From Welwitschia mirabilis (taxonomy: Eukaryota > Gnetophyta > Gnetopsida > Welwitschiales): 64,000 nucleotides of DNA. Below are positions 36,519 to 48,705 of the stretch, piece by piece. The DNA is taken from contig JBOZIK010000001.1 in the NCBI GenBank assembly GCA_051453625.1, positions 285,974,336 through 286,038,335 on the forward strand. The letters are read 5' to 3'. The translations under genes and the position numbers were made by a program. Positions within the stretch are counted from its first letter, which is position 1. Each line of letters begins with the position of its first letter. The notes under the pieces were generated by a model, which saw only the letters and a program-made list of their open reading frames with translations, was not told where the DNA came from and searched no databases.

Positions 36519-36746
36519 TCAAGAAAGTGGTAGAAAGAAGTACTTATAAACAAGTAATACATCTAAAAATTTTACAAAAATTTTTAAGAAACTAGTAGAT
36601 TCATTAAGAAATAAGCATCCATCTAGATCATAAAAAGAATGCAAGAATAAAGAACCATACAAGAATGTAGATAGATCTAGGACCATACAAGAAATAAGAT
36701 AAAATATTAAGACCATATAAGAAATTAATAAGATATTTAAGACCAT
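36519..36746 (-). CDS. LTR-borne hydrophobic ORF, LTR2 copy
   Basis: 75 codons, starting MVLNILLISYMVL and containing DLSTFLYGSLFLHSF and CLFLNES. It aligns in the same frame with the copies in LTR1 (28403-28567), LTR3 (51815-52081) and LTR4 (61010-61099). The ATG lies about 165 nt downstream of the TATA position, so it would be an ORF in the 5' leader of the genomic transcript. The N-terminal half has an internal repeat (ISYMVL...ISCMVL) that mirrors a DNA repeat. No domain recognised. It may be a real leader peptide or an ancestral chance frame, and present coding activity is doubtful. Confidence 0.35.
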   Translation of the reverse strand: MVLNILLISYMVLIFYLISCMVLDLSTFLYGSLFLHSFYDLDGCLFLNESTSFLKIFVKFLDVLLVYKYFFLPLS

Positions 36747-36909
36747 ACTTAAAATTTAATGCAAAATTTCTAATCTTCTAAATACTTTAAAATTTCAAGG
36801 ATTCAATGTTTCCAAGACTTCTAACATTCCTAAAGCTCTAAGATTCAAGGTTTCTAAGATCTAATAATAAAGGATTTTATAAAGCATACAAATAAAAAGG
36901 GAAAAAAGT

Positions 36910-36919
36910 CCTGCATATA
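36910..36919 (-). promoter_or_regulatory. TATA-box position of GypA LTR2 (altered)
   Basis: Minus strand TATATGCAGG, where LTR1, LTR3 and LTR4 have TATATATAGG. Confidence 0.45.
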
Positions 36920-37546
36920 ACAACAAAATGAAGGGAATATAAAGATACTATCTTAAAGACGATATGAAAAGATACTATCTTTGGAAAACATGGTTATGAT
37001 TTCATAACCACTAATCATTGATTTACCTAGCCCATAGATGCTTTTAATATTTCATCATAATACTAACTACTCATCATGCCAAAAAATTATTTTGCTAATA
37101 AGTAATAATCATAAAAATAATGCCCACATAATTTATAAGATTCAAATTCTTTGGAATTTTTAAAAATAAGTAAAAGGAAGAAAAGTTAGTCACATGGTAA
37201 TATAATATTTTAAAATTCTAAAATAATAGTTAATTCTAACTTAAAAAAAGTTATTCACAAGGAAATGACAAAACTTCAAAAGCTTGTTACTATTTTTTCA
37301 CAAATAAGAAAAAGGAAACTTAATAGTAGTTTTTTTTAAAACAAATCAAAGGAAGGAATTTAGCAATTAAATTCTAATAAATAATAACAAAATAAGATTT
37401 CATCACCTATACATATTTTTCCACCTTTAATAAATCTTTTATCATATAAGACATTAATTTAGACTATTTTATATATTTTTCTATATTAAAGTACTTGAAA
37501 ATTTTTTGGCTAAGTTTTAAAATCTTTGGAAATTCAGAACATGAAA

Positions 37547-38740
37547 TTTCTCACCTTCTTAAGAAATTTCCTTTTAGAAACTTGACAAAGCTCTAGTTTT
37601 GAATACTTAATATCTACTCCTATTTCCTAAGTTACTTCTTCTATAGATTGATCTAGCCATTGTATCTTATAAAGTTGTATAGTATTTCCTCATAACATCA
37701 TTTACTTTTGATCTAAAATCTTAATTGATTAATCTTTAATTAAACAATCTAAAAAAAATCTACTTCTTAATTAGGAATTATCTTAATCTCATAAACTAAA
37801 CATTTCCTCAACAATTATATGTAAAACACATTATGAAGATTTGATAGATGTGGTCATAAGGCTAACTAATAAGATAGCAGTTCAATCCTTTTGATAATCG
37901 ACAAGGCCCTATAAATCTTAGGGTTGACATTTCAATTTTTTCAAACCTAAAAACTCCTTTGAAAAATGATCGTTTAAAATAAACATGATCTCTTGCTTAA
38001 AACTCTATATGTCTTCTTTAGTAATTTGCATAATTGGCTTGTCTATCCTTGACTATGTTCAATCTTTTCATAATCATTCTCACTTTCTCTTCTAAATCTT
38101 AAGTAGATGGTACCTTTAACATTTTCTTATCTACTGTATCAAATCATGTTACTAATGTTCTACATTTCCTTCTATACAATGCTTCAAATGGTGCACATTT
38201 TATTAACTCTTAATAGCTATTATTATAACTACATTTCACTAATGTTAAATGATTCATTCAAAATCCTTTAAAATTCAAAACTATTAATCTTGATAAATCT
38301 TTTAAAATTTGATTTTTTTCAATGTTTAGCCATTTATTTGAGGATGACAAGTAATTCTCAAGTTTAAATTAGTTTCTAATTCTTTATGAAATGATGTCCA
38401 AATTCTAGATGTAAACTTATTCTTTCTATTTGAATAGTTTTTTTAGGTATTTCATGCAATTTAACTATATTCTTTACATATGCCTTTGTAATATTTTTAG
38501 CTAAATCTATTTTTTTACTAGACAAGAATGTGTACTTTTTCTCAAGAGATTAACCACTATCAAAATTGAATCATATTCTTCTTTTTTTTGGGCATATTTA
38601 TAATAAAATCCATATTGATTACTTTCCATTTTCATTCTTGATTACCATGAAGGCATAAGATTCTAGCTGAATGTTGATGTTCATCTTTGACTAATTGATA
38701 GGTTATACATTTAGCTATAAATTCAAAAAATTTAAAATTT
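37547..38740 (-). pseudogene. GypA int2 PPT, chromodomain and integrase remains
   Basis: PPT at 37547-37565 (minus strand AAGAAGGTGAGAAA). Chromodomain traces at about 37640-37760. The integrase core is recognisable near 38540-38640 (ESNQYGFYYKYAQKKEEYDSI). It is more decayed than int1, with many stops. Confidence 0.75.
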
Positions 38741-38949
38741 ATTCATGACCATTAAAAATGTTTTTTAACATCTTATTAAATCCTGAGTGGATAGCCCATT
38801 ATCTAGTATAAAATTCATTAAAATAATTTATTTTACATGGCCTTCATTAAGCACCAAAATTTTATCTTGAAAAGTAAAAAATTCATTAATACTAACTATA
38901 AATCCTTTAATCCCTTATTCTTTCACCTTTTTCAATAGATGATATACTT

Positions 38950-40260
38950 GTTGTAGATCAAAAATCAATTTATATAAATCTTTTCATGCACTTAAGCAAT
39001 TAACAAAATGCCTTCTCCAACTTAGCACATCAACCACCACATTTTCTCTTGCTTCATGGTAGTTTATTGTTAAGTTACAATATTGAAAGAGTTTCATTCA
39101 TCTTTTTTACCTAATATTCAATTTGGATTGAGTGTGAATGTATTTAAAACTTAGATGATCTAATAAATTTCAATGTTTCTACATATAAATAATGCCTCCA
39201 AATCTTGAGTGCATGAATTATAGAAGCTAGTTCTAAATTGTGTATAGGATAATTCCTTTCATGATTCTTTAGTTATCTTAATGCATAAGTAATAACTCTT
39301 TATTCCTACATTAGCACTACTCCTAACCCTTATTTAGAAGCATTAGTATAGACTATATATAGTTTTCTAAGTACTGACATTTGCAAAATAGGAATAGCTG
39401 TAAGTGCATCTTTTAATTTATGAAGTTCTTCATCGTAATGTTTTATCTAATTAAATAGATTATCTTTTCATGATAATAATACAAGAGGAACTACAACCTT
39501 TGAGAAATTTAAGATAAATCTTCTATAATATCTAGTTAGCCTAAAAAAACTTCTTACCTCACTTACTAATTCTAGATTGAATTAATCTATCACTAGTTGT
39601 ACTTTATCACTATCATACTGATTCCTCCTTCTTAAATCACATGCCCTAAAAATTCGATCTTAGTTAACCAAAATTTACATTTTTAAAAGTTGGCATAAAA
39701 TTTATTCCTTATTAAAGTGTTTAATACTATTTACAAATGTTTTTCATGATCTTCTTTAGTGGATGAATAGACTAAAATGTCATTAATAAATACCACCACA
39801 AATTCATTTTGATATATGTTCAAAAAATGTTATTCATAATTGTCATATCTAGTGCAAAATGCTATTTTGAAAATATCTTCTTCCTTAATTTTAATATGAT
39901 GGTACCTTAATTTGAGATCAACTTTGATAAAATCTTGACAAATCTTAGTTTATTAAATAAATCATTAATTTTGTGTAGTGGATAATATTTTTTATTGTTA
40001 CTCTATTTCTCATTCTATAATCCACACATATCCTTAATCCTTCATACTTATTTTTAACAAATAACATCAAAGCATCCCATGGTGATATGCTTGGTCTAAG
40101 CAACCCTTTATCTGAAAGTGCTATTAACTGATTTTTTAAATTCTACTAACTCAATAACAAACATTTTATATGATGCCTTTATGATAGGTTCTACTTTTTG
40201 TTTAAGAGTTATTTCAAAATATTTTACTATTTTTGGAGAACATCTCTGTAACTCATTAGG
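38950..40260 (-). pseudogene. GypA int2 RT and RNase H remains
   Basis: Colinear with 30830-32100. The active-site block at 39779-39810 reads EFVVVFINDI, with the same Asp-to-Asn change as int1. About 65 bp are missing near 39841 relative to int1 (31660-31720). A 70-codon + strand frame at 40118-40330 is a shadow. Confidence 0.8.
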
Positions 40261-40689
40261 AAAGACATCTAAAAATTCCTATACTACTAGAATATATAAC
40301 ATATTTGGATTACTCTTTAGGAAGAAATAAAATTTAAAAATTTTAAATACCTATTCATGTCTGGATTTCTTTTTCAATTTCTTATCCATAACTAGATTTT
40401 ATGACATAGGTATTATAATAATTGAAAAACACGCTCTTTTACCTTTCAAATATAATACTATAACATTTCTATGATACCAATTTATTTGAGCTTTATTTTC
40501 TTGTAACTAATTAATCTCTAGAATAATATCAAAATAGCCTGATTCTAGTGGTAATAACTATACATTAAATTTATAACCATTAATAAGTAATGTACATATA
40601 AACATTTCTCTAATTATTTTGATTTAGCTCCCAAATGAAAGATCTTCTATTAGCTAATTAAGATTATTAATTTCTAAAAACATCTTCGT

Positions 40690-40745
40690 AGCTATAAAGT
40701 ATGAAATGAAAGAATCAGATGCACCTCAGTCTACTAAACTGAGGA
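40690..40745 (-). pseudogene. GypA int2 protease remnant
   Basis: Reads LVD-stop-GASDSFISYFIA; the residue after the catalytic Asp is a stop. Confidence 0.7.
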
Positions 40746-40799
40746 AGATTTAACAAAGGACCTATAGTTTTCAAAATTACTTCTAGTTTACTAATTTCC

Positions 40800-41428
40800 T
40801 TGGATACTAATGCATACAACTTCCTAACATTTATCGTAGTTTCTTTTTATTTATTTCTTTTAGAGTAATCCTTAACATAATAAAGTCCTAATATAGTAAA
40901 AACACCATGTTCCTAAATTTGTTAGATGTATTTTCAAAAGATTAATCATTTCTTGATGGGCCTATAAATTGACCTCTTCCTCTAGTTTGTTGCATTTGCA
41001 TTTTTCTAAATAGTTGATGATTTTTTTTTGGTATTGAATATAGCCATATTTACTTTACCTCTTTATCTAATCATACATGTATTTCTATTAAATGATCTCT
41101 TCCATAGTTTCATTATTCTAGTATCTTAAGGGAATTTTCTTTTCTCTTTAAAGTTTTTGTTCATAGTCTAAGACTCCTTAGTAAGTCTAGCCTTCTTTAT
41201 AGCCTCTGTAATAGTCTGAGATTAAAAACATTTAACTTAATTTTGAATCATTGTATGTAGACCAGCTATAAATCTCTTGACTTTTAATTCTTCAATTCTT
41301 ATTAATTCAAGAACATATTTCAAAAGTCTCATAAATTTGTACTCAAAGTGGGCTATTGGTATGAAATGCTATCTAAGATTGTAAATTCATCTACCTTTGT
41401 ATTTTTGAATAATTTAGAGATATATCTA
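40800..41428 (-). pseudogene. GypA int2 gag remains, C-terminal part
   Basis: Colinear with int1 gag (zinc knuckle side and FKNTKVDEF block) up to the NE insertion at 41429. The rest of gag resumes at 49929. Confidence 0.75.
41424..41428. repeat. left target-site duplication of NE
   Basis: ATCTA, identical to 49924-49928. The uninterrupted site in int1 and int3 reads ATATATCTACC. Confidence 0.85.
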
Positions 41429-42561
41429 TGTTGTTGTGCATATTTATACAATCATTTATATCCTTGATTAAATCTATCAATCATAAATAATTACACAATA
41501 CAACTCACTAATATAGATGGGAATGAACTTAAATTTTGTGATCTATTGAAGGAACTAGGTGAGAAGAAAGGAAATTACATTTTCATGAAGCAAAGGCTCA
41601 AAATGAAAATCAATGACATAAGAATAGTGAACACACTATGCAAATTCAAATGCAATCTACTCTAAACGTAATATCTATCTAGTTACCAAATTTTGGTTAT
41701 CAACATTAGCCTTGTATAATCTAGATCAATTAAGAAAACTATCACTAACTAAAAACAACCTAGGCTATTAAGTCTTTTGAACAAGATATGAAAACATGTA
41801 ATGATTTAATCTAAGAAATATAAAATATAAAGCAAGTTCCTAAACTGAAATTTTCAACCATAAAAAAGGTTGTCCTTGATGACATATATTACAAATGAAT
41901 CTATCACAGAATCATAAGTAACATAAACCATAAGGGACATGCATATGACTATAATAAAATTAAATGAATATTTTTATTAAAATTAAAATTAACATCTTAT
42001 TACAAAGTAGTAACACCTCAATAAAGAAGACACAGCCCAACACTAAGAAAGATACTTTTCTACAACTAATAGATGGATTTCTATCCCTTATATCTCCTAT
42101 CACAAGAATTTTTAATTTAATAAAGATGATTAGAGTCAAGGGAAAAGGTGGTATTTATTAACAACAACAATAATAGACTCTAACAATAGTAAATCTATCA
42201 GATGCACTAAAACCCTAATGGCATACAAAAAGTCCATGACATATTACATAAGTTAGATAAATTTTAGTACATTAACTAAAATTAGATTATCATCCTATGT
42301 GTCATATAGATGATGGAGGGGATGACAGATTTCGTCAAGTTATTGATCAAGTGAAATTAGACTTATAGAACATTAATTCTCCCTTAAAATATAAAGTATT
42401 AGAATTAATGCAAAGCTTCTCCAAGAGTATTGGTATTTATGCATTTCTGTGATTTTCTCCCTGACTCTCAATAATTACCATTTTGTACCTAAATCTATCT
42501 AAACGTCCTACAAAACTACTCAAAATACTGTATCAAAAGACTATAATTTGGCATTGCAACA
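41429..42561 (-). repeat. NE 3' LTR (left)
   Basis: 1133 bp, + strand TGTTGTTGTGCAT to GGCATTGCAACA. Colinear with 48706-49923. Confidence 0.85.
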
Positions 42562-42575
42562 TAGACCCCCATTTA
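42562..42575 (-). other. NE polypurine tract
   Basis: The minus strand reads TAAATGGGGGTCTA and then the LTR start TGTTGCAATGCC. Confidence 0.7.
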
Positions 42576-45220
42576 GTCTTGTGAGTTTCTTATAAAGTTA
42601 GTAAATAACTATAATCATAAGTCAAATTAACTAAAAGAAAACACTATCTAAGAATATGTAAATTAAGATCAAAAATATTAGTGTGCAATGGTAAATCTCA
42701 AAATCAAATAAATGAAATGCTTTACCTTGGGAGATAAAGCAATCATGGTGTCATCTAGATTATCGTTTAGATGATTAAAATCAATATATAAAATTAATTA
42801 CCTATAATTATGCTTATCAAAAAATAATATCAAAACACTTACCTATGCATTAGCCCCCCTACTTAAAACATTTAGCACATTAAAAAAAAAAAATATTTGA
42901 TGTTAAAACAAAAGAATCATCATAAGATATAATCATAGAAGCTTAGAAAAAATAATGTGCATGTATAATCATAAAAAGTAATAACTCAAAATGATATTTA
43001 TATATCAAGCATTAAGTTTTTAAGCACAATCTATAAAGGAAAATATATCAAAAATAATCAATCATAACATTATCCCCTTCATCCATGGTCTCATGATTTG
43101 CTTTGATCATTCCTATGAGAAAAACATACTATAGGTATTATACTATTAAATATATGTTTTACTAAACATTATTCATAATGTATATCACTCAAATAATAGA
43201 CATTTAGATATGGATTAGTATATTATAGATTTATCTCATGAAAATGTAAAAATGATCCTCAAAAATTTATTTTTTTCTTAAACTATATGTTCTAAAAAAC
43301 CCCCTTCTTTTCTTGTTCTTCAACATCGCTCTCCCCCCTCCTCCCCTATGTTGAAAGATAAATCAATATGACCTATATTACATTAACATAAGAAGGAAAA
43401 AGATCCATATGCAAATTAAGTATAAATAAGTAAAATAGGTAGGCCTAGAAGCAGTATTTTGTGCATGAAAGTAAGGTCAAAAAATAGTTTAGAAAAAATG
43501 AAAGATAAAGAGTTAATTCTTAGAAAATATCTTTATATTATCCACCTAATTATTTGAATGACAAGAAGAATGACAGGAGTTTTCAAAAAAGATTAGAAAA
43601 TTTGGAATAATTAATAGAATTAATTAAGCTCAGATAACATCAAGTAGGTTTTAGAAAGGTATGAAAGAGTTTGAAAGATGGGAAATGGATATGAATCATA
43701 ATAAATCCAGGTATGAGAAAATATGTGAATGCATCAAGCTAAGGAAGATGAATGAAATATGCCCTAAACTAATAATCATTGCACAATAGAATGAGATACA
43801 TCAAAACTCAAAAATAAGATCAAATAAAACTAAACTTGAAAAGATTCAAAAGAATAGATGGAAAGCATTATCATCATAAATTAAAGAAATTTATTTATAA
43901 AAAGAAAATTAACTTCTAGAAAGAAAAACTACAAATGGAAACAAAGATCAATAACAAAACTACTAAATGGTCAATTTCTAAGCATTTTTAATAAAAAATT
44001 ATAGAAATAATCTTGAAATAACAAAGAAAATAACTAAGAAAAACAAAACAAAAATCTATAACTAGGAATATGAATAAGATTTTGTACCTATCCTAAATTC
44101 AAATCTAGTAAATCCTTATAGAAGAAATTATAAAATAACTTGATTAATGATGCATGACATAATGCAAAAACCTGATAAAGTACCACTCAAAAAGGTAATG
44201 ATTATGATGATTCTAAGTAACTAAATTTTTCAAACAATGAATGATAAGATCAAAAACTACTCAGAAATGGACTCACCTACTAATACCCAAAAACACACTA
44301 AAATCCTTAAAAGTGAAATGACCATATGGGAATACTATAAGCACACTGAGTCTATAAAATAAGCAATTCCTTTAATGATACTAGGAACACCACTAATCTT
44401 ATAGCCTTAAAGTATTTTATTTTAATCCATGATGAGGGGATTGCAACCATAGTCAAAGAAGTAAGGACCCATTGAGTATGGTCAATTAACCTCCTAGTGG
44501 AGTTCTGAAAGCTACTAACACTGCTAAAGATCCCTCTTGGGAAAATTTACTCTAGTACAATAGGACATTATTGTAATCATGTATTTAGCATAGAAAAAAT
44601 AGATCATGGTCATTATTCTCCATTTTTTAAATTTTATTTTTAATCTTTTTTAAATAATTCTTTAAAATAAATCCACATAATCACATACTCATAAAGATGA
44701 AGGTAAAGCAATGAGATAAACAAAAGAAAGAACATCCCTAAAAAATCAAAGACTCATAGCATTAAGATAAAACACAAAAAACCAAAGTATCTTCCTCCAA
44801 AATGAAGTTCATAGATATTTGAAAGTCTTAATATTGTGATAATTCAATATTACCACTTTAATACCCAAGTAAAAATTACTAGTCATGATATATTTATAAA
44901 GTAAAATATAAGTTAAGTTTAAAAAATGTTCAAGTGGTAGCATGATATCCACCAAAAAAAAAAGCTAAGAAAGAATTCAAATAATGGTAGAAGAACTTTT
45001 AAAACAATTTATTCTATCATGTTCAAGGTCTTTTGATAATTTATTATTTGTAATTTTGTCCCTTTTTTTGAATTCCCTAGTGTTCAAATTGGAAATCTCA
45101 ACTAATCCATTAAAAATGTACTATCTCTAAAAGATAAAGATCTAACCATCTAGAGATTAATTTATTGCTTAAATAAAAAACTAAAGATGAAAGCACAAAA
45201 ACATAAGAGAAAAAAAGGAA
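42576..45220. other. NE internal region without recognised coding content
   Basis: AT-rich with scattered homopolymers. A C-rich pyrimidine tract at about 43300-43360 (CCCCCTTCTTTTC, CTCTCCCCCCTCCTCCCC) is strongly purine on the element's sense strand. It could be an internal polypurine tract or simple sequence. Confidence 0.5.
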
Positions 45221-45230
45221 NNNNNNNNNN
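45221..45230. other. sequence gap (10 N)
   Basis: Ten N in an A-rich stretch of the NE internal region. Confidence 0.95.
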
Positions 45231-47390
45231 ATACCAAAGCAAACTAAAATAAATTTTGTTTAAATTACAAAATCTATTTAAGACTTTTATTCAAATGAAA
45301 GAAAAACAAAAATTTATTTCTAAGGCTATGATTCTAGGATATTGCATTTTTTCAAAAAAATAAGAATCAAATCAAATATTCACTAATTGATAAAATATAA
45401 AAGATATACAATCATTTTTTAGTAAAATCAATTAAAGGTAAAACCAATAAAAGGATAAACAAATTTTAAAGAAGTGATAAATCTCATTGGAAAATAATCT
45501 CTTATTGCAATGACATAAATCATCAATGTCATTATATGATTCATGCAAGAAAGTACTCAAAGAAAGTATTCAAGAATATTTTGAGTGCTGTTTATAATTC
45601 TTAGTAAGATTAAGAAGATTTCTATCATTCTATTCAAGATATGGATTTTCATTAAAGAAATAAGTTCTTTTCCAATTAACATGACCAAATTTCATTTTGT
45701 CTTCACAATATTTTATAGAAATATAAGAGATAAAAAATTCATTTAACTTATGAACATATAATCTTTTATCAAACTCATGATGTAAGGAATTTGAAACATA
45801 TATTTCATTTAAAGCTTGATATTGGATGAGTGATTAATATAGGTTTAACATACTTAAGAATCTCTTTAACATTTAATTCTAAGAATGGATTTAGATCAAG
45901 AAGATAGGGTTTATCCCAATTTAGAATTGCAAGATATCCCAAGTCTTGTTTTTCAAATAAGTAATCATTCAAAGCACAAGGTAGAGTTCAACTTGTAAAA
46001 TAGAAAAAGATGTTACTTTTTGTAGTACATGAAGTTTTAAAAGGAATTTTAAGAGTTATTTAAATTTCAAATGGGAGAGAAGAGAAAGGTTATCATTGTC
46101 AATATCACAAGATAATGTAGAAGTATGAGTAGAAGGAGGGATGTTATTTGAGGTTTTGCATGGAAGGACAAGTGAAAGAGATGGGAAAACATGTGAAGAC
46201 TCTTTTAGTTGGTTTATTGCATTAAAATGTATAAGTTTACTTTCTATTAAGTTTGTTTGATTTTTAAATTCTTCTTCTTTATTTCTCTTCTTCTCATTAT
46301 TAATACTTTATTGAACTCATTCTTTACTTTGTTCATTTCTTTGATGATGTCTCCCTCTTCTTCACTTTCTTTATTAATATCATTGACTATATCTTACTCT
46401 TCTTTATTAAACTTATTATTGTTTTGTTGATGATTATTTTCATTTTCTAAGTTAATGAATTTTTCAAAAATATCATTAAAAAATCATAAAAATAAAAGTT
46501 TTCATTATGTAATGGAAGATTTTCTGATATTTCTTGAGTTTACTTTTCTTCCTATGTATTGAATAATTCTATTAATTCTAAACTATAACCCTCATTTTTT
46601 GTTATTGAGTTCTTGTTGCTGGCTATCATCTCAGACTGTCATCTAGATGACAAGCTTAAACAACTCCCCTCATAATGTAAATTCTCCATTAATTTTGTTT
46701 CATTACTTAAATTCTTCCTTTATCTCATATGTTAAACTTATTTTAAAGGTTTAACTCCTTTATCCTCATAAAAAAAAAAGTGAAATTTAGGGATATGATC
46801 TAATATTTTAATATCATCATCTTCTTCTTCTTTACCATTCTTATCATCTTGTTGAACTTCATTATTTTTTAACTATTAGATTCATCAAAAAGAAAAATGT
46901 CATCATTATGTTTATTATGGTCTAAATAATTTTTAAATTGTTCATGAGTAAATTCTTTTGTTTCATATTTATTTTCTAATAGGAATTGAATGGGGTTATA
47001 ACCTAGCTCATCATCTAGGAAATATTCATCTTCATCTTTATTATTAAATAATTAAGTTAAACCATTATTATTCTTTTTTTATCATTCATCTTCTAATGAG
47101 TTTGATGTTGTAGGTTGATCCATACTTTCATCTTTTATGTTAAATCAACAATTGTTATTACTTATTATTGTGAAGTTCTCCTCATGTTTCTTAAAGTGGG
47201 ATGTAGTAGGATAGGTTTTTTTATGTTAAAGAATCTTGAGAGTATTGAATTTTTAATAAACTTTGTTAAAACATTCCAATCAAATTTTCTAAGTTCTTAT
47301 TGGTATTTTCTTATCTCATTTTCATTTTCTTAAGTTTATTGCTAAGTTATTTCTTTCTTCATAGTAACTTGTGATAGATGAATCTTCTTC

Positions 47391-47507
47391 TTCATAATAA
47401 TAGATGGGAGATGGTTGTTCTTAATGATAATTCATAAAAGATGGTTGTTCTTCATAATAACTCATGGAAGATGGTTATTCTTTATAATGACTCATGGAAG
47501 ATGATTG
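47391..47507 (-). repeat. 30-bp tandem repeat in NE ORF
   Basis: Units 47391-47420, 47421-47450, 47451-47480 and 47481-47507 share the core GAAGATGGTTGTTC, with a diverged fifth unit near 47359. The period of exactly 30 keeps the reading frame and encodes a ten-residue repeat on the minus strand. Confidence 0.75.
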
Positions 47508-47568
47508 AAATTCACTAAAACAATTATAAGATGTTTTGCTAGGTGAGATGGAATTCCTAAAATAATGN

Positions 47569-47578
47569 NNNNNNNNNT
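47569..47578. other. sequence gap (10 N)
   Basis: Ten N inside the decayed NE ORF; frame across it is uncertain. Confidence 0.95.
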
Positions 47579-48705
47579 CATTATTGTCATTTTTATTTAA
47601 AGTTTTAAAAGAAGGAAGAAAAAAAAAGAAGTTTAAAAAGAGGAAGGGGTCCTAGTCCCAACATCATTTGAAGTTCCCAATAATTGTTCTTGAAATATTT
47701 GTTAAGTATTTTATTTTTATTATTCTTAGCATTTCTATATTTTCTCCTCCTTTCTTTGGCTTTCATTTTAGCAAACATTCCTCATAGTGATCCTTTATTA
47801 TTATTCTTAGTAGTAGATGGGAATGATAAACAAGAATAATTCTGAGTTTTAAGTTTTAGATCATCATTAAAAGATAAGTTACAAGATTTTTATCTTTCAT
47901 ATCTCCTTCTAGTAATTATCTCTCCTATAGTAATTTTTGCATTTGAACTAGATGATTCTATCATGTTTTTAAGTGATACTGTTTATTAATAAGAAAGGGA
48001 TAAAATGATTTTTATCCTATTCTATTATTTATACTTCTACTATTTGAATAATTTGATTCTATTATTACAAAAGCAAAAAAAAAAATTTCTTTAAATCTTG
48101 GAAATTATGTATTTGTGGTGTGCATACTTGTATTATATTTTTCATTGAGTAGGTCTTTTATGATATTTTCCTAATTAAGCTTTGTTCCCTCAGATATTTT
48201 ATTTTTTCACTAGATATTATCATGTCCCTACATTCTTAGAAAAATTTCTATTTATTTATCATCTTATTTGTTACCTAGATAATATATTTAATGATCAAAA
48301 ATTAGAAAACAAAAAATAGAGAAAATAGAAAATAGAATCATTAAAATTTAGAATAAAAACCTACTATCAATAATCTTCATATGCCATATAGATTATAGAG
48401 TAGATGATATCCTCTTATTACATGATGGAGAATTGAAAACAAACTTATAGAAAAAATAACAAAAAAATCCTAACCCTAGGCCATCATCTGCCTATGTCAT
48501 CTAGATGAGAGATAGGATGACAGGCTTAAAAATTGCAAAACAAAAAGTAAAAAGTGTGAAAAAAAAGTAAAAATAAAAACTATAATATTTATAGTAAAAA
48601 TACAGTACTATCATAAACAAATGCATGAATTGAAAACCAAATCACTTATCTGGGTAATGATAATCCTTGAAATCCTTGTATCCTTTTCCAGTAATGGTAT
48701 CAACA

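Larger units (their letters stand above)
33801..37546 (-). repeat. GypA LTR2
   Basis: 3746 bp shared between int1 (as its 5' LTR) and int2 (as its 3' LTR). Low end TGTAATATTT; high end GAACATGAAA, where other copies have GGACATGACA. It contains the PBS-like ladder, a compound microsatellite, six 37-bp minisatellite units, the conserved ORF and a TATA box. It retains a segment near 34180-34300 that is shorter or lost in LTR3 and LTR4. Confidence 0.88.
46500..47964 (-). pseudogene. NE decayed ORF (gag position), unrecognised
   Basis: The ATG at 47964 lies about 740 nt inside the element from the 5' LTR, the usual gag position. It starts MIESSSSNAKITIGEIIT, with a stop after RRRYER. The same frame then reads on through a lysine-rich segment (GMFAKMKAKERRRKYRN) to about 47640 and a 10-N gap (47569-47578). 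Downstream it has a ten-residue repeat (YYEEQPSSMS-like) encoded by 30-bp DNA units, and an acidic part (DEDEYFLDDELGYNPIQFLLENKY) in other frames. No zinc knuckle or known fold seen. Confidence 0.5.

Noticed and set aside
40118-40330. 70-codon + strand frame as a gene
   Set aside because: Antisense shadow of the GypA int2 RT remains.
42562-42575. NE as a + strand element with PBS at 42562
   Set aside because: TAGACCCCCATTTA does not resemble a PBS; its complement is a purine tract next to TGTTGCAATG, which fits a minus-strand PPT.
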